A stretch of 15,839 nt of DNA from Nitrospirota bacterium (GTDB taxonomy: Bacteria > Nitrospirota_A > Leptospirillia > Leptospirillales > Leptospirillaceae), in assembly GCA_021795275.1 (NCBI GenBank), contig JAJYPO010000034.1:1-15839 (forward strand), given 5' to 3'. Position numbers and translations under genes: made by a program. Shown here in pieces: positions 6,739 through 13,182 of the stretch (within the stretch, counting starts at the first letter, position 1; the number at the start of each line of letters is the position of its first letter). The notes beneath the pieces were generated by a model that was not told where the DNA came from, did not search any database, and saw nothing but the letters and a program-made list of their open reading frames with translations.

Positions 6739-8085
6739 CTATCGGGCGTGCACTCTATCCCGGCCTCCGTGTTTCGCTTCATACATCATTCGGTCGGCAA
6801 GGGGGATCAGATCTGATTCACGGGACACATCGTCCGGGAAGGTGGAGATTCCGATACTCAAGGTGATTTTGCCCGCGACCGGATGGACTAGTTTCTTGAC
6901 GGAATTCCGGATCCTTTCCGCGATTTGGACGGCGCGCGCCTTCCCGAGTCCGGGAAGGATGACCACGAACTCTTCGCCGCCGTAACGTCCAAAACCATCT
7001 CCCGCACGAAGTGCTTTTCCGATCGCTCCTGTCACATCGACGAGGACTGAATCGCCGACCCCATGGCCATATGTGTCGTTGACCTGTTTGAAATGGTCTA
7101 TGTCCAGCATGAGAACCGACAGGGACTCCTGGCTTGCCCGGGCATTCTGGTAGGAAAAGTTGAGAAATGCGTCAAGAGAGTCACGGTTCAGGATCTTTGT
7201 CAGGGAATCATGTTCTGATTTTCTCTTCAGGACAAGTCGATGCGCGAAAAGCGCGTGGCTGGTCTGGAGGACGGGGGCCGATAGTTCCAGGGCATTTTGA
7301 AATTCACTCTCGGGGATCGGGTTGTTGGGGGGGAAGGGGGGGGGGAAAATCAGAAGAAAAGGGATGTTGGATGAAGATCCTTGCACCAGTTTGAAAACGA
7401 CGACTCTGTTGGATCCCGTCAGTGGAAGATGGGAGATGCCTGTTTTTTCCGGGTCGAAGTCGTCGAAGTATCCTGTTTTGGCAATGAGTATGGCTCTCAG
7501 GGACTCGGTCAGAGGAAAGGAGTCGTCTTCCCTGAATAGATTTTCCGGATCCGATGTTCGGATCGTTATCGAGCGGGTTCTTGTTCGGGATTCGCAGTAG
7601 GCGACGGCAGAGGCGGAAAGAAGGGTCCGGAGAGACTGGCAGATCAAGGATTCGTAAGGGATGGCCCGTTCCAGGGGAATCAGGTTCGTCAGGCTCTGGG
7701 CGAAGGCTCTGTACCGGTTGAAGATGGCCATGAACTGGTTTTTTGATGCGACCTGCTCTGCGAGAAGGGCGATAATGGAAAATGAAACCCGTGGCCAGGG
7801 TGAGCCTGAGGGCGAGGGGATGTCGGGATGAGAATCCTCCATTGCGAGATGGGTGAAGCTGTCAGGAGGAATGTCCTCGATGCGGGAGACGATCGGAATG
7901 CCGTCCATGTCCGCCACGATCAGGATGTCGGCGGAGGGAGCGGGGTCCACGATGCCGGTCAGGATCACGTGCCGGTCTGACAACTGCATCAGGGTCTGGA
8001 CAATGGAATCCCACCTGTCGCCCGAAATATCCTTCGGGCGGATCAGCAGAATCCTGCATGGAACTGTCAAATGATTAGGCATCAT
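6739..8085 (-). CDS. Diguanylate cyclase (GGDEF domain) with putative N-terminal sensory region
   Basis: This enzyme makes cyclic di-GMP from two GTP. The C-terminal domain carries the active GGEEF signature (RYGGEEFVVILPG, residues 369-373 from the chosen start). An intact inhibitory site RAGD sits exactly five residues before it, so both activity and product inhibition are expected. LDIDHFKQVNDTYGH and SIGISTFP complete the domain. The N-terminal ~280 residues contain no obvious transmembrane helix. They may hold a degenerate receiver-like part (RILLIRPKDISGDRW) and a GAF-like part, but I cannot assign these firmly. ATG 8085 (or 8082) is chosen because AGGAA lies just upstream. The frame is open back to a TTG at 8274, but no ribosome-binding site supports that longer form. 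A G10 run interrupts the gene before the catalytic domain. Confidence 0.92.
   Translation of the reverse strand: MMPNHLTVPCRILLIRPKDISGDRWDSIVQTLMQLSDRHVILTGIVDPAPSADILIVADMDGIPIVSRIEDIPPDSFTHLAMEDSHPDIPSPSGSPWPRVSFSIIALLAEQVASKNQFMAIFNRYRAFAQSLTNLIPLERAIPYESLICQSLRTLLSASAVAYCESRTRTRSITIRTSDPENLFREDDSFPLTESLRAILIAKTGYFDDFDPEKTGISHLPLTGSNRVVVFKLVQGSSSNIPFLLIFPPPFPPNNPIPESEFQNALELSAPVLQTSHALFAHRLVLKRKSEHDSLTKILNRDSLDAFLNFSYQNARASQESLSVLMLDIDHFKQVNDTYGHGVGDSVLVDVTGAIGKALRAGDGFGRYGGEEFVVILPGLGKARAVQIAERIRNSVKKLVHPVAGKITLSIGISTFPDDVSRESDLIPLADRMMYEAKHGGRDRVHAR
7327..7345 (-). repeat. G7-AA-G10 homopolymer tract inside the diguanylate cyclase gene
   Basis: On the plus strand there are seven G (7327-7333), two A and ten G (7336-7345). 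Read on the coding strand these are the codons of IFPPPFPPNN, in the linker before the GGDEF domain. G tracts of this length are prone to slipped-strand mispairing; a change of one base would frameshift the protein before its catalytic domain. Other G runs I noticed in the window reach seven. Confidence 0.7.
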
Positions 8086-8175
8086 CTGTTCCTGGTTCCC
8101 CGCTGATGGGTTGAAGAAGAAATTGGCCGACAAGCGGAGTTCTTTTACTGCCAAGGCTAACACAGGAACAGACAA
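8080..8175 (-). promoter_or_regulatory. Leader helix that can sequester the cyclase ribosome-binding site and start codon
   Basis: In the minus-strand transcript, TTGTCTGTTCCTG (plus positions 8175-8163) can pair over 13 consecutive positions, two of them G-U, with CAGGAACAGATGA (8094-8082). The second segment contains the Shine-Dalgarno AGGAA and the first ATG. The 68-nt loop contains a further 5-bp helix (TTGGC with GCCAA). The 208-bp gap between the reductase and cyclase genes contains no gene and no clear terminator, so read-through transcripts could carry this element. It does not match the conserved core of the c-di-GMP-I riboswitch. Confidence 0.45.
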
Positions 8176-8293
8176 AAGAAAATCTTCCTGCTTCGCCGTG
8201 TCTGGAGAAAAATGGTTTTGAACCTTGAAAATTTTCGGGGGAAACCTGTTTTGGACGGAATCGATGCGTGCCAAGGCTTTTCAAGAGCCCGAT

Positions 8294-9673
8294 TCAGAAG
8301 GAACCGGTCATTTCTTCCACGACATATTTGACGATCTCCGCCATCGTTGGGTGAATGTGAAGGATTCGTTGGTACTGGTCGATGGTGGCCGAGAATTCGA
8401 GGGCCACAGTGATCAGATGGATCAGATCTGATGCTCCGGCTCCGTACATTTCGGCACCGAGAATTTCCCGGGTTTTATCATGGGCCACGATTTTCAGGGC
8501 CCCATCGGTCTGTCGATTCACGATTGCCTTCCCAAGATCGGAAAAGGGAAGGTATCCGGTGATAGTCGGAAGGTGAAGGGCATGGGCCTGAAGCTCCGTC
8601 AGTCCGACCCGGGCAAACTCGGGATCGGAAAAGATGGCTGTCGGCACGGGGCGGTCCTCGATCTTTCTGGGAACAGCCGAAGCGGCGTTGAAGCCGGCGA
8701 CCTCTCCGTGATATGTGGCAAGATTCAGGACAGGCAGTGCCCCTGTGACGTCCCCCGCTGCAAATATTCGCGGATTGGATGTTCGGAGCCAGGGGTCCAC
8801 CCGGATGGCCCGGTGGTGAGAGAGGTGGACATCGGCGGCCAGGGGGTTGAGTATATCGAGGTCCGGCCGGCGCCCTGTCGCGCAAAGGACGCGATCGGCC
8901 TCCAGCCGCAGAGGATTGTCACCGATCTTTCCATGAAGGACAGGCCGGTTCGCCGCACCATCAAAATGTTCCGACCGAAATCCCAGATGTACGGTCATCC
9001 CTCTCTTCGCCAACGCTGACAGATAGCCCTCTTCAATCCGAATGTCTACATCCGGGTTCCATCGGGACGAGATTTCGACAACGGTAACCTTCACTCCCAT
9101 CATGGAGAGGTATTGTCCCAGTTCCAGGCCAACGGGACCGGCTCCCAGGACGATGACCGATTCCGGAAGTGTCTCAAGCTCCAGCACGTCGTCGGAGGTC
9201 ATCGTCCATTTTCCGGAGAGGCCCGGGATATCGGGGATCTTGGGGAGCGAGCCTGTGGCGATCACAGCGCGTTCGAAGTGAACTATTTCTTTGCCGACTT
9301 TAGCTGTTTCGGGAGTGAGAAAGCTCACCTCCTCCTCGACCAGCCTGATTCCCGGTATCCCGTCGACGCTCCCGCGTGCTGATTCGGCCATTTCGCCGAT
9401 CATACGATTTTTCATCCGGACGATGGAGGGAAGGTCGAAGGTAAAGGTTCCGGCATGCCCGATGCCAAGGGCGGCGAGTTCCGTTCGTGCTGCATGAAGC
9501 TCATGGGCTGATCGAAGAAGAGCCTTGGAGGGCATGCACCCCTTCAGAATACAAAGTCCGCCAAAGGGAGGAGTGGATGCAAGAAGAACCTCTCGCCCAA
9601 GACGGGCTGCTTCACGTGCCGCATATCGGCCGGCAGAGCCACCTCCGATGACAAGGACCTGAACTTTCTTCAC
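8294..9673 (-). CDS. FAD/NAD(P)-dependent class I disulfide reductase (dihydrolipoamide-dehydrogenase-like)
   Basis: This 459-residue flavoprotein belongs to the family of dihydrolipoamide dehydrogenase, glutathione reductase and mercuric reductase. It has the FAD-binding VIGGGSAGRYAAREAARLG and the redox-active pair C41/C46 in GGLCILKGCMPSK. It also has the pyridine-nucleotide fold VIVLGAGPVGLELGQYLS, the second FAD motif IFAAGDVTG, and the C-terminal dimer-interface dyad H441/E446 in HIHPTMAE. The active-site spacing CxxxxC is normal, but ILKG replaces the common LNVG. There is no N-terminal heavy-metal domain or C-terminal cysteine pair, which argues against mercuric reductase. No 2-oxoacid dehydrogenase or lipoyl gene is nearby, so the substrate is open. 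The GTG start at 9673 has AGAGG 8 nt upstream. It is transcribed divergently from glnA. Confidence 0.88.
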   Translation of the reverse strand: MKKVQVLVIGGGSAGRYAAREAARLGREVLLASTPPFGGLCILKGCMPSKALLRSAHELHAARTELAALGIGHAGTFTFDLPSIVRMKNRMIGEMAESARGSVDGIPGIRLVEEEVSFLTPETAKVGKEIVHFERAVIATGSLPKIPDIPGLSGKWTMTSDDVLELETLPESVIVLGAGPVGLELGQYLSMMGVKVTVVEISSRWNPDVDIRIEEGYLSALAKRGMTVHLGFRSEHFDGAANRPVLHGKIGDNPLRLEADRVLCATGRRPDLDILNPLAADVHLSHHRAIRVDPWLRTSNPRIFAAGDVTGALPVLNLATYHGEVAGFNAASAVPRKIEDRPVPTAIFSDPEFARVGLTELQAHALHLPTITGYLPFSDLGKAIVNRQTDGALKIVAHDKTREILGAEMYGAGASDLIHLITVALEFSATIDQYQRILHIHPTMAEIVKYVVEEMTGSF

Positions 9674-9760
9674 GCATCAACCTCTTTGGGTAATATGGGT
9701 GAACGGGCATAGCTGCATCCCTGATTTTAACCGAAGAGGAGAAGTATTGCACCGATCCAT

Positions 9761-9775
9761 TTCGGGACGTCCGAA
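9761..9775. promoter_or_regulatory. Candidate enhancer (UAS) dyad upstream of glnA
   Basis: TTCGG-N5-CCGAA is a 15-bp dyad centred about 85 bp before the predicted transcription start of glnA. This is the normal position for an NtrC- or NifA-type activator site. It does not match the classical NifA site TGT-N10-ACA, so the binding protein is inferred only from position. Confidence 0.4.
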
Positions 9776-9802
9776 TGTAAGGAATTTATGCTTTATAAGG
9801 AA

Positions 9803-9815
9803 TAATAAATTGATA
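9803..9815 (-). promoter_or_regulatory. IHF-consensus site between the dyad and the glnA promoter
   Basis: Read on the minus strand, TATCAATTTATTA fits the consensus WATCAANNNNTTR at every position. It is centred about 44 bp before the predicted start, between the dyad and the -24 element. DNA bending by IHF at this place brings enhancer-bound activators to sigma-54 polymerase in many nif and gln promoters. The region is AT-rich, so a chance match is possible. Confidence 0.5.
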
Positions 9816-9825
9816 TTCGCATTTT

Positions 9826-9842
9826 TTGGGCCATGTATTGCG
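9826..9842 (+). promoter_or_regulatory. Sigma-54 (-24/-12) promoter of glnA
   Basis: TTGG (9826-9829) and TTGC (9838-9841) have the exact GG-N10-GC spacing (GG 9828-9829, GC 9840-9841). The positions after TTGG match the extended consensus poorly, so this is a weaker match than the promoter at 5411. Transcription should start near 9853, about 190 nt before the glnA ATG. Confidence 0.6.
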
Positions 9843-9923
9843 TTTTTTTTGCCCAACGTGTAGTCTTTGACTCAACGAGGAGTGCGGAGCGGTATCCGGC
9901 ATCCAGTAGGCAGGGAAAAAGAT

Positions 9924-9959
9924 ATGCGAAGACAAGGGCGTCTTCATGACAGGTCATGA
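9924..9959 (+). CDS. Possible 11-codon leader peptide overlapping the glnA attenuator
   Basis: ATG 9924 opens MRRQGRLHDRS and stops at TGA 9957-9959. AGGG about 9 nt upstream is only a weak ribosome-binding site. Its codons run through the 5' arm and into the 3' arm of the terminator hairpin, so a translating ribosome would block the hairpin. The fourth codon is glutamine, just before the stem begins. This is speculative; a frame this short occurs often by chance. Confidence 0.2.
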   Translation: MRRQGRLHDRS

Positions 9960-9974
9960 AGATGCCCTTTTTTT
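9934..9974 (+). terminator. Intrinsic terminator in the glnA 5' leader
   Basis: GGGCGTCTTCATGAC (9936-9950) and GTCATGAAGATGCCC (9953-9967) form up to 15 pairs with one G-U. T7 follows (9968-9974), and AA at 9934-9935 extends the pairing into the T-tract. It stands between the sigma-54 promoter and the glnA ribosome-binding site, with no convincing promoter after it. A second small hairpin follows, GCGCCTT-N6-AAGGCGC, before TTTAGGAGAA. Confidence 0.88.
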
Positions 9975-10040
9975 GTGTTCCGGGCGCGGCGCCTTGTATC
10001 AAAGGCGCACTTATCCACAATTCTTTAGGAGAATTAACGA

Positions 10041-11450
10041 ATGACCCCGAAAGAAGTTTTGGACTATGCGAAGAAAAACAATGTGCAGATCGTCGACATC
10101 AAGTTCGCCGACCTGCTCGGTACCTGGCAACATTACTCCATGACAGCCCACCAGCTGACGGAAGAGCTGTTCGAGGAGGGAATCGGGTTTGACGGTTCCA
10201 GTATCCGCGGATTTCAGACGATCAATGAGTCCGACATGCTTCTTCTGCCAGATTCCAAGTCGGCCTTTCTCGACCCGTTCACCCAGGTTCCGACACTCTC
10301 TCTGATTGCCAACATAAAGGATCCGATTTCCGGAGAATCCTATGCCAAGGATCCGCGCTACATTGCCCAGCGGGCGGAGAATTATCTCAAGAAGCTCGCG
10401 GACATTTCCTATTGGGGTCCTGAATGTGAATTTTTCGTTTTCGACGATGTTCGTTACGGCTCCGGCTCCAATTTCTCCCACCATTCCGTCGATTCGATCG
10501 AGGGAACCTGGAACACGGGTCGGGAGGAGGAGCCGAACCTCGGATACAAGGTGCGCCACAAGGAAGGGTATTTCCCTGTCCCCCCGACCGACTCACTCCA
10601 GGATCTTCGAACCGAGATGGTGCTGACCATGGAACAGGTCGGGATCCGTTGCGATGCCCATCATCATGAGGTCTCCACCGCAGGCCAGTGCGAAATTGCC
10701 ATGCGTTTCGACACTCTCACCAAGATGGCTGACAATGTCATGAAGTACAAATATGTCGTGAAAAACACCGCCTTCAAGTACGGGAAGACCGCGACCTTCA
10801 TGCCCAAACCCCTCTTCCAGGACAACGGATCCGGAATGCATGTCCACCAAAGCCTCTGGAAGGCCGGCAAGAACCTCTTCTACCAGAAGGGCGGATATGG
10901 GGACATTTCCGAACTTTGCCGCCACTACATCGGGGGGCTGATTCATCACGCCCCGGCGCTTCTGGCGTTTATCGCCCCGACCACCAACTCCTACCGCAGG
11001 CTCGTTCCGGGATACGAGGCTCCCATCAATCTCATGTATTCAAAACGGAACCGTTCGGCCTGCGTGCGGATCCCGATGTATTCGAAGAGCGAGAAGGCCA
11101 AGCGGATCGAATTCCGGACGCCCGATCCCAGCAGCAACCCCTACCTCGTCTTCTCCGCCCTCCTTATGGCCGGACTCGACGGGATCGAGAGAAAGCTCGA
11201 GCCGCCGGCTCCTCTCGACAAGGATCTTTATGAGCTTTCCGATCGGGAAAAGAAGAAGATCAAGCAGATGCCAGGAAGTCTCGATGGAGCCCTCGCAGCG
11301 CTTGAGAAGGACCATGAATTCCTGCTGAAGGGTGGTGTCTTCACTTCAGAGCTGATTGAGACATGGATCAGCCTGAAGACCAAGCGGGAAGTGGATGCCG
11401 TTCGCCTTCGGCCCCATCCGCACGAGTTTTTCCTTTATTTCGATGTTTAG
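10041..11450 (+). CDS. glnA: Glutamine synthetase, type I (GSI-beta)
   Basis: Glutamine synthetase condenses glutamate and ammonia with ATP. It is the main ammonium-assimilating enzyme and works as a cytoplasmic dodecamer. The 469-residue protein contains the N-terminal GIGFDGSSIRGFQTINESDM, the metal-site block GPECEFFVFD, and AHHHEVSTAGQCEIAMRF. Further on are the MPKP...GSGMHVHQS block and NRSACVRIP. Tyr397 in KDLYELSDRE sits at the exact E. coli adenylylation position, so control by GlnE is expected. The ATG at 10041 has TTTAGGAGAA upstream at proper spacing. Transcription is probably sigma-54 dependent, with a terminator in the leader that must be passed. A NifA-like activator gene follows by 115 bp. 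Identity is certain; regulation is inferred. Confidence 0.98.
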   Translation: MTPKEVLDYAKKNNVQIVDIKFADLLGTWQHYSMTAHQLTEELFEEGIGFDGSSIRGFQTINESDMLLLPDSKSAFLDPFTQVPTLSLIANIKDPISGESYAKDPRYIAQRAENYLKKLADISYWGPECEFFVFDDVRYGSGSNFSHHSVDSIEGTWNTGREEEPNLGYKVRHKEGYFPVPPTDSLQDLRTEMVLTMEQVGIRCDAHHHEVSTAGQCEIAMRFDTLTKMADNVMKYKYVVKNTAFKYGKTATFMPKPLFQDNGSGMHVHQSLWKAGKNLFYQKGGYGDISELCRHYIGGLIHHAPALLAFIAPTTNSYRRLVPGYEAPINLMYSKRNRSACVRIPMYSKSEKAKRIEFRTPDPSSNPYLVFSALLMAGLDGIERKLEPPAPLDKDLYELSDREKKKIKQMPGSLDGALAALEKDHEFLLKGGVFTSELIETWISLKTKREVDAVRLRPHPHEFFLYFDV

Positions 11451-11518
11451 TATTTCGGTTGCAACAATCGGCAATGGGGCCACCGGTTTTTGATTCCCGG
11501 CCCCTAACGTGACAAGGA

Positions 11519-11555
11519 GGGCCTGGACACGATTTTCTGTTCAGGCCTTTTTTTT
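11519..11555 (+). terminator. Intrinsic terminator between glnA and the sigma-54 activator gene
   Basis: GGCCTGGACA (11520-11529) pairs with TGTTCAGGCC (11538-11547), ten pairs with one G-U, followed by T8 (11548-11555). The activator ATG is only 10 nt after the T-tract. An upstream hairpin, GGGGCC (11476-11481) with GGCCCC (11499-11504), could alternate with pairing of GGCCC to GGGCC at 11518-11522, in the 5' arm of the terminator. Confidence 0.85.
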
Positions 11556-11565
11556 GGTGGAGACC

Positions 11566-13179
11566 ATGAACCACGAACAAAAAATCATACGGGAGCTCAC
11601 AGCCTTCTTCGAGATCAGCCGGGAACTCGCCAGTTCTCCCGATCTCGATTCTGCGCTGGACCATATTCTTGGAATCATGGATACCCAACTGAATCTCCAT
11701 CGCGGGGCAATACTTCTCCTGAAGCGTGATACGAACGAACTCATGACTGAACTCGCCTACGGGATGTCCGACGAAGAGAAGAAAAAGGGGCGTTTCAAGA
11801 TCGGGGAGGGAATTACGGGAACGGTCCTTTCGACAGGATTGCCGATCATTGTTCCCGATATCGGAGCCGAACCCCGGTTTTTGAACAGAACGGGTGCCCG
11901 AAAGGGCGTGGGGCGCAAGAAAATGGCCTTTATCGCCGTCCCCCTCATCTTTCAGGGGATGAAGCTAGGCGTTCTTTCGGCAGATTGCGACATGTCGGAA
12001 GGGGAGCGTGATCTCGAGGAGGACAAACGGGTTTTGTCTATAATCGGGTCCACGATTGTTCAGGCGGTCCTTCTCCGGCAGCGGTTTTCGGAAGAGAATC
12101 AGCGGCTGATCGACGAGACCCACCGCCTCGAACATGCCCTGAAAGACCGATATACCATAGACGGATGGATCGGACGATCGAAGGTGATGAACCAGATTGC
12201 CGAGTCTGTATACCAGGTTGCGGCCAGTCGGGCGACAGTGTTGATTCAGGGAGAGAGCGGGACCGGGAAGGAGGTCATCGCAAAGGCGATCCATTTTTTG
12301 AGTCCCCGTGTGAAAAAGCCCTTTGTTCAGATCAACTGTGCCGCGATCCCGGAGACCCTCCTCGAAAGCCAGCTGTTCGGCCATGAAAAAGGGGCTTTCA
12401 CGGGAGCGCATATCGCCAGGCCGGGAAAGTTTGAAGCCGCAGACACCGGAACGATCTTTCTCGATGAAATCGGTGAAATCACCCCGGCGGTTCAGGTAAA
12501 GCTCCTTCGCGTCCTCCAGGAACGCTCGGTAGAGAGAATAGGCGGAAATCGTGTCATTCCCGTGGACGTTCGCATCATCGCCGCCACAAACCGAAATCTC
12601 GAGGAGATGATCCGGAGAAACCTGTTCCGTGAGGATCTCTACTATCGCCTGAATGTAGTCCCTCTCTTTCTGCCCCCCTTGCGGCAGCGAAAGGAGGATG
12701 TTCCCCTCCTCGTCGAGCATTTTCTGGACCGATTCAACCGGGACAACGACCGGACTGTGGTTGTGGAGCCAGGCGCGATGGATATGCTGGTGAACTATGA
12801 TTGGCCCGGCAATGTTCGGGAGCTTGAAAACATGATGGAACGTCTGGTCGTGATGGCGCATGGGTCCACCATCACGCGGGAGGATGCGGTGCGGGCGATG
12901 ACGATCTATCCCAAGGCCCCTCATTCGGAGCGTGAACCGGCAGCAGGTGGAGGTGTAGGCACCGGGCGACCCCATGAGTCTTCGGAGGGAATTCCAGCGA
13001 TGGGGGATGCCACAGAAGGACTTCTTGGGGCGGTATCGAGCCTTGAAAAGGAGCAGATCGAGGCGGTCCTGAAGAGGTATGGATATGTCAAAACCCGCGC
13101 TGCCCGGGCTCTTGGAATAACGCCCAGGCAACTTCGTTATCGCATGATGAAGTATGGAATCGAGGACATCATTCCCTGA
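11566..13179 (+). CDS. Sigma-54-dependent transcriptional activator, NifA-like (GAF-AAA+-Fis HTH)
   Basis: This enhancer-binding protein uses ATP to open sigma-54 promoters. The 537-residue product has a GAF domain (about residues 20-175, [20 protein letters not shown] through [17 protein letters not shown]). The AAA+ domain follows, with Walker A GESGTGKE (229-236), the sigma-54-contacting loop GAFTGA (276-281) and Walker B GTIFLDE (295-301). A Gly/Pro-rich linker and a C-terminal Fis-type helix-turn-helix ([23 protein letters not shown]) complete it. This helix-turn-helix and the GAF arrangement are typical of NifA. The inter-domain cysteines of oxygen-sensitive NifA are absent. There is no phosphoacceptor receiver domain, so it is not NtrC. 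ATG 11566 follows GGTGGAG and is preferred over an upstream in-frame ATG at 11509, which lies before the terminator. The 3' end is 3 bp from the converging aspS. Confidence 0.93.
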   Translation: MNHEQKIIRELTAFFEISRELASSPDLDSALDHILGIMDTQLNLHRGAILLLKRDTNELMTELAYGMSDEEKKKGRFKIGEGITGTVLSTGLPIIVPDIGAEPRFLNRTGARKGVGRKKMAFIAVPLIFQGMKLGVLSADCDMSEGERDLEEDKRVLSIIGSTIVQAVLLRQRFSEENQRLIDETHRLEHALKDRYTIDGWIGRSKVMNQIAESVYQVAASRATVLIQGESGTGKEVIAKAIHFLSPRVKKPFVQINCAAIPETLLESQLFGHEKGAFTGAHIARPGKFEAADTGTIFLDEIGEITPAVQVKLLRVLQERSVERIGGNRVIPVDVRIIAATNRNLEEMIRRNLFREDLYYRLNVVPLFLPPLRQRKEDVPLLVEHFLDRFNRDNDRTVVVEPGAMDMLVNYDWPGNVRELENMMERLVVMAHGSTITREDAVRAMTIYPKAPHSEREPAAGGGVGTGRPHESSEGIPAMGDATEGLLGAVSSLEKEQIEAVLKRYGYVKTRAARALGITPRQLRYRMMKYGIEDIIP

Positions 13180-13182
13180 CCT

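Larger units (their letters stand above)
9853..9974 (+). ncRNA. Putative glnA leader RNA / attenuator (~120 nt)
   Basis: Between the predicted sigma-54 start and the terminator at 9934-9974 lies a structured leader. Two adjacent small hairpins have six-nucleotide loops. One is ACTC-AACGAG-GAGT (9870-9883). The other is TGCGGA-GCGGTA-TCC, closed by GCA with one bulged G (9883-9901). Paired hexaloop hairpins before a terminator are the architecture recognised by ANTAR antiterminators in nitrogen operons. The first loop has the typical A1 and G4; the second has G4 only. The stems are short, so this is a candidate. The RNA could be an attenuated leader of glnA or a discrete small RNA. Confidence 0.4.

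Noticed and set aside
8086..8274. Extension of the diguanylate cyclase to a TTG at 8274 (511 residues)
   Set aside because: The frame is open, but no ribosome-binding site precedes the TTG, while AGGAA precedes the ATGs at 8085/8082. It is kept only as an alternative.
8258..8274. TTGGCACG on the minus strand as a sigma-54 promoter for the cyclase
   Set aside because: The -24 half is perfect, but GATT stands where TTGC is required, and the GC dinucleotide is missing.
8086..8293. c-di-GMP riboswitch in the leader of the cyclase gene
   Set aside because: A CACGCA stretch is present, but the conserved GEMM-I core and tetraloop-receptor elements do not follow.
8294..9673. Mercuric reductase (merA)
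   Set aside because: There is no N-terminal heavy-metal-binding domain and no C-terminal cysteine pair, and no mer genes are nearby.
9675..9760. Sigma-70 promoter for the reductase gene around TAAAAT on the minus strand
   Set aside because: The matching -35 position reads GTGCAA, too far from consensus to support a call.
11451..11463. TTGCA after glnA as a -12 element for a promoter of the activator gene
   Set aside because: The required GG ten bases upstream is absent; AG is found there.
11965..13131. Long minus-strand open frame of 388 codons opposite the sigma-54 activator gene
   Set aside because: It lies fully antisense to a gene with complete GAF, AAA+ and Fis motifs and resembles no protein family; it is a shadow of GC-rich codon use.
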